NCBI RefSeq assembly: GCF_002531935.1 | Contig: NZ_NWSV01000008.1 | Location: 1-64,000 of the forward strand | Source: Rhizobium chutanense | GTDB lineage: Bacteria > Pseudomonadota > Alphaproteobacteria > Rhizobiales > Rhizobiaceae | Direction of reading: 5' to 3' | Length of the DNA: 64,000 bases | Part shown: positions 59,061 to 64,000 of the stretch, piece after piece | How positions within the stretch are numbered: position 1 is the first letter of the stretch | Layout: every line of letters starts with the position of its first letter | Made by a program: the position numbers and the translations under genes | Notes under the pieces: generated by a model | What the model saw: the letters and a program-made list of their open reading frames with translations, nothing else | The model's database searches: none | What the model was told of the DNA's origin: nothing

Positions 59061-59900
59061 TCAGGCAGCTTGGGGTGCGAACTCTGCGTCTTCTCGCTCG
59101 ACGGCGGCAAGGGCCGGCACAACGCTGGCAAGCGCCCGCCAAGTGATCAGTTCGAAGGTGCCGTCCTCATGTTCGGCGACCGCCGTGCAGCTTTCCACCC
59201 AATCGCCGGTATTGATGTAGCGGATGCCGTCCATATCCTGGATGATGGCATGATGGATGTGTCCGCAGATCACGCCGTCGGCGCCGCTTTTACGGGCTTC
59301 CTCCGTCACGACTCGCTCGAACTCCCCGATGAAGTTGACGGCATGCTTGACCTGGAGCTTCGCCCAGGCCGAGAACGACCAGTAGGGCATGCCGAGGCGG
59401 CGGCGCACGGCCGCCAGCAGGAGGTTGATGCGGATCGCCGTATCGTAGGCCCAGTCGCCGAGATAGGCGAGCAGCCGGGCGTTGCGGACGACGACGTCGA
59501 ACTCGTCGCCGTGCAGGATCAGGTATTTTTTGCCGTCGGCGCCATCATGCATCATGCGCTCGACGACCTCGATGCCGCCGAAATGCATGCCCGGGAAGTC
59601 GCGCAGGAATTCGTCGTGATTGCCGGGGATATAGACGACGCGTGTGCCCTTGCGCGCCTTGCGCAGCAGCTTCTGGACGACGTCGTTGCAGACCTGCGGC
59701 CAGTACCAGCTGCGCTTCAGGCGCCAGCCATCGACGATGTCGCCGAGGAGGACGATCGTATCGGCCTCATGGTAGCGCAGGAAATCCAAGAGGAAATCCG
59801 CCTTCGCGGCCTTCGAGCCGAGATGGACATCGGAAATGAAGAGCGTGCGGAAATGTCTGGGTTCCATCATGTCTATCACGAGCTGCCGCTCATGCCCCAT
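59061..59900 (-). CDS. LpxH-like calcineurin-type phosphoesterase
   Basis: The product is 279 aa. All five metallophosphoesterase motifs are present: SDVHLGS, GDIVDGW, GNHDEF, LHGDEFD and GHIHHA. The YbbF/LpxH-like lid (AVRRRLGMPYWSFSAWAKLQVKHAVNFI) is there too. LpxH cleaves UDP-2,3-diacylglucosamine in lipid A synthesis. Rhizobia are thought to use LpxI for that step, so this may be a related hydrolase. Start ATG 59900 is uncertain; ATGs at residues 11 and 12 are alternatives. Confidence 0.82.
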   Translation of the reverse strand: MGHERQLVIDMMEPRHFRTLFISDVHLGSKAAKADFLLDFLRYHEADTIVLLGDIVDGWRLKRSWYWPQVCNDVVQKLLRKARKGTRVVYIPGNHDEFLRDFPGMHFGGIEVVERMMHDGADGKKYLILHGDEFDVVVRNARLLAYLGDWAYDTAIRINLLLAAVRRRLGMPYWSFSAWAKLQVKHAVNFIGEFERVVTEEARKSGADGVICGHIHHAIIQDMDGIRYINTGDWVESCTAVAEHEDGTFELITWRALASVVPALAAVEREDAEFAPQAA

Positions 59901-60143
59901 CTTTCATCTAGCCTTCCAAAACCAGACTCGTGTTTCAGGAAGATGACAAGCTGGGGAAAAGCCCTGTAAACCTGCTCTTTCCGCCCGGATGGCAACGTCG
60001 ATCCCGTCCGGCCCCGAAGCTCGCAATACAACACCGGGGAATCGGATCATCTTATTTTTCAGCCGCGAGGTTCGGGATCTTTCCCGCATACCGAGAATCA
60101 AATTAACAGCAATCGCCGATCAAGGCATAACCCCGGGGGATTG

Positions 60144-60479
60144 ATGATGCGCGCCCGCACCGCGACAATAATGATTTCTATTGCACTGCTTGCAGGCTGT
60201 GCACCGACGCAGCAGCAATATGATGCGACCGTCACGCTGCTGGAAGGCAGCGCGAGAGCGAGAAATGAGTTCGTCAAAGAGTGCGCAAAGGATTTCGACG
60301 CAAATCAGCGTCATACCGCCGGGATTGTGACAAACGTCTCGGACAAGGACGCTCCCAGGGTCGCCTGCCAGCGATATCTGGCGGCCGCGATCTCCGGTCG
60401 CGCCACGTATCAGGATCTCCTCGACATCAAGGCTCACCGTTTTACGCCAAAGCTCGTCAAGATCTTCCAGGGCCGCTGA
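60144..60479 (+). CDS. Small lipoprotein
   Basis: The product is 111 aa from ATG 60144, with a strong gggggat ribosome-binding site. The signal peptide ends in the lipobox LLAGC. The mature part (APTQQQYDATVTLLEGSARARNEFVKECAKDF) is helical, with two more cysteines (VKECAK and RVACQRY). No family is recognised. It stands alone. Confidence 0.7.
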   Translation: MMRARTATIMISIALLAGCAPTQQQYDATVTLLEGSARARNEFVKECAKDFDANQRHTAGIVTNVSDKDAPRVACQRYLAAAISGRATYQDLLDIKAHRFTPKLVKIFQGR

Positions 60480-60790
60480 TCTTCCCGAAGACGCCCTTTC
60501 ACTTTTGGAACCGAATCCTCCCGAGTGTTTAAGCCTCGGGAGAATGAAAATGGACGAAGACACCGTTGAGCGGTCGATCAGCCATATGGCGATGATCATG
60601 CCGGCGCTTGCCGCGATGGAGACTGTTCAATCCATCGGCGAGACCGTGAACAGGAGCGACGGGCCGCGGAGATTCGGAGCGAGCGGAGACTAAGCGCTTC
60701 GCCCTCTCCCTTCTCGCCGGCAGTGTTGCCCTGTGGATCGGGCGCGTTCATGATGGCGACGATTCCATATTCGACACTGCGGGATGGCTG
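60480..60790. other. Intergenic region with one hairpin
   Basis: The 311-bp gap holds a hairpin (ctcccgag ... ctcgggag, 60518-60540), followed by aatgaaaa, which may terminate the lipoprotein gene. A 49-codon frame from ATG 60544 (MKMDEDTVERSISHMAM) has no clear ribosome-binding site; I leave it uncalled. Confidence 0.45.
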
Positions 60791-61540
60791 ATGCGTCTCT
60801 TTCTCGTTCGCCACGGCGAATCCCTCGGCAACATCAACGAACGGGCCTATCGCCAATTCGGCGATCACAACGTGCCTCTGACGCAATGGGGCTATCGCCA
60901 GGCGGTCGAGGCAGGCACAGTCATCGCCTCCTATTTGAAGGGATTGCCGAGCCAAGGTTCTCCGCTCCACATCTGGTATTCGCCATTCCTGCGCACGCGC
61001 CAGAGCAAGGATGCGCTGCTCTCGGCCCTGCCGGAAAGCTCCGTCGGCGACATCCGGGAGGATTATCTGCTGCGCGAGCAGGATTTCGGTCTCTTCACCG
61101 AAATCTACGACCATGCCGAGCAGAAGCAGAAATTCCCCGAGGAATTCGAAAAATGGGCCAGGCTGCGCAACAGCAGCGGCAAGTTCTACGCCCGGCCGCC
61201 TGATGGCGAAAGCCGCGCCGATGTAGCCCAGCGGGTGCGGCTTTTCCTCCAGACGGTGATGCGCGATGCCGAAAGCGGCGACCACAACGTCGTCATCGTC
61301 GGCCATGGCGTCACCAACCGGGCGGTCGAAATGAATTTTCTGCACCGCCCCGTCGAATGGTTCGAGCGATCCGACAACCCTGGAAATGCCGATATCACGC
61401 TGATCGAGGGAACGCGCCTGCAGGGATTCGAGTCGATCCTGCTTCACCAGGCGGCCGACCGGCAGCCCGGGCAGGAAGGCGAACTGCGCGATGCCTATGG
61501 CGCCGACGTGACGATTAAGCCGAAGACCGGCGGACCGTGA
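60791..61540 (+). CDS. Histidine phosphatase (phosphoglycerate mutase-like)
   Basis: The product is 249 aa. The phosphohistidine motif is LFLVRHGESLGN (H9 of R-H-G-E), the second catalytic His is in VVIVGHGVTNRA, and YSPFLRTRQSKDAL and REQDFGLFTE (D/E base) support the histidine phosphatase clade. Substrate unknown; sugar phosphates, nucleotides or protein are all possible. The start ATG at 60791 is the first codon that leaves the motif in its usual place. Confidence 0.85.
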   Translation: MRLFLVRHGESLGNINERAYRQFGDHNVPLTQWGYRQAVEAGTVIASYLKGLPSQGSPLHIWYSPFLRTRQSKDALLSALPESSVGDIREDYLLREQDFGLFTEIYDHAEQKQKFPEEFEKWARLRNSSGKFYARPPDGESRADVAQRVRLFLQTVMRDAESGDHNVVIVGHGVTNRAVEMNFLHRPVEWFERSDNPGNADITLIEGTRLQGFESILLHQAADRQPGQEGELRDAYGADVTIKPKTGGP

Positions 61541-61680
61541 TCAGGCTTTGAACCGAGCCGGCCGACAGGCGCGCACTTCAACATACGAAAATCCCAAACA
61601 TACGAAAATCACAAGACTGCCTTTTGTAGATTTTGGGTCGCAGATGGGCATCTGCACCGCAGGTGAAAACCGGCGGCAAG
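61541..61680. other. Gap with a direct repeat and a short palindrome
   Basis: acatacgaaaatc occurs twice (61581-61593, 61598-61610) with 17-bp periodicity, and gcagatg-gg-catctgc (61639-61654) is a perfect palindrome just behind the clpP stop. Role unclear: the palindrome could terminate clpP weakly (no T run). Confidence 0.4.
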
Positions 61681-62292
61681 TCATTGCTCGGTCGTGACTT
61701 CCCGAACCTGCAGGATGCGGTCGATAAGGCCCCATTCCACCGCCTCTTCCGCTGTCATGAAACGGTCGCGGTCCATCGCACGCTCGAAATCCTCGTAGGT
61801 GCGCCCACAATGCTCTGCGTAGAGCCGTGTCATGCGGTGCTTCGTCCGTCTCATTTCTTCCGCATGGATGAACATGTCCGATGCCTGCCCCTGGAAACCG
61901 CCCAATGGCTGGTGAAAATGGATGCTGGCATTGGGAAGCGCTGTGCGCTCACCCGGCTGGCCTGACATCAACAGGAACGAGCCCATCGAACGGGCGGTCC
62001 CCATGCACAGCGTATGCACCGGCGCACGGATGTAGCGCATCGTATCGTACATCGCGAGACCGCTGGTCACGACACCACCTGGCGAATTGATATAAAGATG
62101 GATCGGCTTCCTGGGATTTTCGGCTTCAAGAAACAGCAATTGCGCACAGACGAGCGCCGAGACGGTGTCGTTTACCTCGCCGTTGAGGAAGATGATCCTC
62201 TCTCTAAGCAGACGGGAGTAGATATCGAAAGATCGCTCCCCTCTGGAGGATTGTTCGACGACCATAGGGACGAGTTGCATCGCTTCGCGCAT
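61681..62292 (-). CDS. clpP: ClpP-family serine protease subunit (variant paralogue)
   Basis: The product is 203 aa. ClpP blocks are present: [32 protein letters not shown], active serine S102 in [11 protein letters not shown] (GQAASMGA in the main ClpP), active His H127 in [12 protein letters not shown], and the acidic residue in [18 protein letters not shown]. It should be a proteolytic paralogue. No clpX is adjacent, so it is not the housekeeping clpP-clpX locus. Its ATPase partner is unknown. Confidence 0.9.
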   Translation of the reverse strand: MREAMQLVPMVVEQSSRGERSFDIYSRLLRERIIFLNGEVNDTVSALVCAQLLFLEAENPRKPIHLYINSPGGVVTSGLAMYDTMRYIRAPVHTLCMGTARSMGSFLLMSGQPGERTALPNASIHFHQPLGGFQGQASDMFIHAEEMRRTKHRMTRLYAEHCGRTYEDFERAMDRDRFMTAEEAVEWGLIDRILQVREVTTEQ

Positions 62293-62338
62293 CGGCGAAC
62301 TCCAATCGTTTGGGACTATGACGGGGATGCTTGCCGTG

Positions 62339-62710
62339 TCAGGCGGCGAGCATGAGGACCGGGCTGTTGCTGTTGGCGACCGAGCTCGTGAGACGCTCGA
62401 ATGTCACGCCGGTCAATTCATGGATGATCCGCAGGCTTGTGCCGCCCGACGCGTTCGGCGTGATCGTGAAGGTGACGGTGCTTTCGAGGAAGGGCGGGCT
62501 TTCGTCGCGCAATTTGTAGCGAACCTCTTTGCCCGGTGTCTCGGAGAGCGATTGCGGATCGGCCAGCGCTTCCTTCGGCAGCCACTTCTCCCGGAATTCC
62601 GCAATGCTGATGGCCCGCCAGACCTTTTCCGGCGGCGCATCGAGTTCGTATCTCTGTTCGAAGCCGGTTTGCTGTTGTTTGGTCTGCGCTAGGGTCTTCA
62701 CCTCGTTCAT
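62339..62710 (-). CDS. SRPBCC/AHSA1-domain protein
   Basis: The product is 123 aa from ATG 62710. The START/Bet v1-like AHSA1 pattern is seen: [29 protein letters not shown] and [22 protein letters not shown]. Such proteins bind hydrophobic ligands. The start overlaps the stop of the ArsR gene (ATGA), a common pairing in which the regulator controls the operon. Confidence 0.85.
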   Translation of the reverse strand: MNEVKTLAQTKQQQTGFEQRYELDAPPEKVWRAISIAEFREKWLPKEALADPQSLSETPGKEVRYKLRDESPPFLESTVTFTITPNASGGTSLRIIHELTGVTFERLTSSVANSNSPVLMLAA

Positions 62711-63021
62711 TGGTCCATATCCTTCAGCAAGAGCTTGAGAGCATCGATGCGGGTGGGCCAGTAGGCACGATATTTCGCCAGCCATTCTGCGATGAGGGCG
62801 AGCCCGTCCGGATCGACTTGGTAATTCACGAAACGTCCCTCCCGCTGTTCGCGCACCAGTCGTGCCTCCCGCAACACTGCGAGGTGTTGGGACATCGCCG
62901 GCTGGCTGATATCCATACCCTGCCGAAGCGCGCTGGCATTCATGCTGCCGTTCGCCAGCTTCTCGAAAATCGTACGGCGGGTCGGATCGGCCAAAGCCCG
63001 GAAAATATCATGCTCTATCAT
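62707..63021 (-). CDS. ArsR-family regulator
   Basis: The product is 104 aa from ATG 63021 (MIEHDIFRALADPTRRTIFE). The winged helix is complete: ISQPAMSQHLAVLREARLVREQREGRFVNYQVD. No metal-binding ELCVCDL motif is present, so it is of the non-metal type that controls SRPBCC genes. It is first in a two-gene operon, with a palindromic operator just upstream. Confidence 0.92.
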   Translation of the reverse strand: MIEHDIFRALADPTRRTIFEKLANGSMNASALRQGMDISQPAMSQHLAVLREARLVREQREGRFVNYQVDPDGLALIAEWLAKYRAYWPTRIDALKLLLKDMDQ

Positions 63022-63028
63022 GACGACA

Positions 63029-63046
63029 CATAAGCACACACTTATG
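63029..63046. promoter_or_regulatory. Palindromic operator of the ArsR-SRPBCC operon
   Basis: cataag-cacaca-cttatg has perfect 6-bp arms and ends 8 bp upstream of the ArsR start codon (in gene direction). Place and form fit autoregulation by the ArsR dimer. Confidence 0.65.
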
Positions 63047-63253
63047 CGATTCACAAGCCCTTTCCGGCGGCCCCTGAACGTCGACGATCGGAAATCCCTG
63101 ATCCTCATCCGGCACGACACGGGAACCCGGCTCGAAATCGTCCGCCTGGCGGCGGACGAGGCATGGCTTACCCATGTTCTGAGACCCGACGGAGATCCCG
63201 GGTCCGACGATGCGGCTCTGCTGCAGGAATTGCTCGTCATCACCGATGGGTGA
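63044..63253 (+). CDS. Possible small protein, unsure
   Basis: A 69-codon frame (MRFTSPFRRPLNVDDRKSLILIRHDTG) lies divergent from the ArsR gene, with reasonable composition but no clear ribosome-binding site; its start is inside the operator palindrome. No family recognised. The opposite strand is also open here. It may be non-coding. Confidence 0.25.
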   Translation: MRFTSPFRRPLNVDDRKSLILIRHDTGTRLEIVRLAADEAWLTHVLRPDGDPGSDDAALLQELLVITDG

Positions 63254-63351
63254 CAAAGCAATCCGCCTGTCACCAGCCGAAGACGTAAAGCGCCGCGCGT
63301 TCTGCGTGACGCGCAGCGGCGGCTTCGACTTGCAGGTATCTATCGCTCCTC

Positions 63352-64000
63352 TCAGGCAGCCCGCACGGCCGCGGTCGGTTTCACATTCTGGTTCATGCGG
63401 AACAGATTGTTCGGATCATAACGCAGCTTGATTTCGGCAAGCCGGGCATAATTGGCGCCGTAAGCCATTTCGACCCGATCGGTCTCATCCTCCGGCATGA
63501 AGTTGATATAGGCGGTGCCGACTGCAAGCGGCTTGGTTGCCTCGAACAGCTCGCGTGCCCAGCCGATGCAGCTTGCGTCCATGCCGCTCTCCCGCCAGCG
63601 CGCATGCACATTCATGACGAAATGCGAGCTGCGCTGCGGAAATGCGGTGGCCTCGGTGGGGATGCGGCCAGCGGCTCCGCCGACATGGCCGACGAATATT
63701 TCGCATTCCGGCCCCGGCAGTTTGCGCACAGCGTTGAGCAAAACGTCGATTGCCGCATCAGAGAGCGAAGCAAAGTCCTGGCTCTTCCAGTAGTTGCGCG
63801 CACCGGGTGTGAGCAACGGATCGAATGCCTGCTGCCAGCCGGTGAACGGCACCGGGCCGACGACGTCGGCGATGGGTTTTCCGATCGCGCGCAATCTGGA
63901 TGTTGCCTTTTCCCCGGCCGCCATGTCCCCGCAATAACACATGGCAAGCACCAGGACCTCCTTGCCATGCCATTCCTGGGGAAGGAACGGCAGCGGCGGC
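63352..64000 (-). CDS. FAD-linked oxidoreductase, C-terminal part (BBE domain), cut by the window edge
   Basis: The visible C-terminal ~216 residues end in a berberine-bridge-type (BBE) domain: AYGANYARLAEIKLRYDPNNLFRMNQNVKP is the diagnostic end. GWARELFEATKPLAVGTAYINFMPEDE fits the substrate-binding part. The N-terminal FAD-binding PCMH domain lies beyond the right edge. Such enzymes oxidise sugars or alcohols, often with a covalent flavin. Substrate unknown. Confidence 0.88.
   Translation of the reverse strand, partial: PPLPFLPQEWHGKEVLVLAMCYCGDMAAGEKATSRLRAIGKPIADVVGPVPFTGWQQAFDPLLTPGARNYWKSQDFASLSDAAIDVLLNAVRKLPGPECEIFVGHVGGAAGRIPTEATAFPQRSSHFVMNVHARWRESGMDASCIGWARELFEATKPLAVGTAYINFMPEDETDRVEMAYGANYARLAEIKLRYDPNNLFRMNQNVKPTAAVRAA

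Noticed and set aside
60544-60693. 49-codon frame MKMDEDTVERSISHMAM
   Set aside because: No clear ribosome-binding site, it starts at the edge of a hairpin, and no family is recognised.

Overview
The window is chromosomal, high-GC DNA of a Rhizobiales alphaproteobacterium, most likely Rhizobium (R. etli / R. leguminosarum group). Four things point there. A homologue of the giant growth pole ring protein (GPR/RgsE) of polar-growing Rhizobiales is present. The recA operator is GAAC-N7-GTAC, the form described for R. etli. A full-length CckA is encoded. The intergenic mosaic and palindromic repeats are of rhizobial type. I see no tRNA or rRNA gene, IS element, prophage or CRISPR array. The window is mostly a core-genome block with some accessory genes.

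Layout. 0-5.5 kb: membrane hydrolase, small basic protein, monothiol glutaredoxin, two tandem Bcr/CflA-type exporters and a GNAT. 5.6-16 kb, almost all on the minus strand: two tandem inositol-monophosphatase paralogues, ttcA, glsA, rpsD, a HerA/DUF87 ATPase, murI overlapping a TrmJ-type methyltransferase, an FUSC transporter and a periplasmic DUF3828-like protein. 16-21 kb: icd, a GNAT, a GST, an AraC/GyrI-type regulator, a 130-bp repeat, and a divergent NTF2-like / HxlR pair. 21-25 kb: alaS and recA (SOS box). 25-30 kb: psuK-psuG (pseudouridine breakdown) and cckA. 30-40 kb: FliO-like protein, DUF1062 protein, dksA, sixA-like phosphatase, ycjX-ycjF pair, folP-folB-folK, a DUF922 protease-like protein, a candidate structured small RNA, a [2Fe-2S] ferredoxin and an Hpt protein. 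41-48 kb: one 2325-residue gene, the GPR/RgsE homologue, with about eleven 44-residue tandem repeats and a perfect CtrA box upstream. 48-57 kb: a secreted protein, a GlyRS-like catalytic core without anticodon domain, a D,D-carboxypeptidase, a GAF-GGDEF-PilZ protein and a complete Mla-type lipid transport operon whose permease carries an N-terminal STAS domain. 57-64 kb: dipeptide epimerase overlapping tail to tail with an MFS gene, LpxH-like phosphoesterase, lipoprotein, histidine phosphatase, a ClpP paralogue, an ArsR-SRPBCC pair with a clear operator, and a truncated BBE-type flavoprotein.

How the genes work together. The strongest theme is envelope growth and cell-cycle control. It comprises CckA, an orphan Hpt protein, GPR with a CtrA-type box, MurI, L-Ala-D/L-Glu epimerase and D,D-carboxypeptidase for peptidoglycan, and the Mla operon for outer-membrane lipid asymmetry. 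A second theme is nucleic-acid upkeep and translation (RecA, TtcA, TrmJ, AlaS, S4, PsuK/PsuG, DksA, the GlyRS-like protein). The observations most worth follow-up are the GPR repeats and their CtrA box, the candidate small RNA with an anti-Shine-Dalgarno loop at about 39.5 kb, the GlyRS-like core, and the GAF-GGDEF-PilZ protein. All functions are inferred by reading the sequence; no database search was run.
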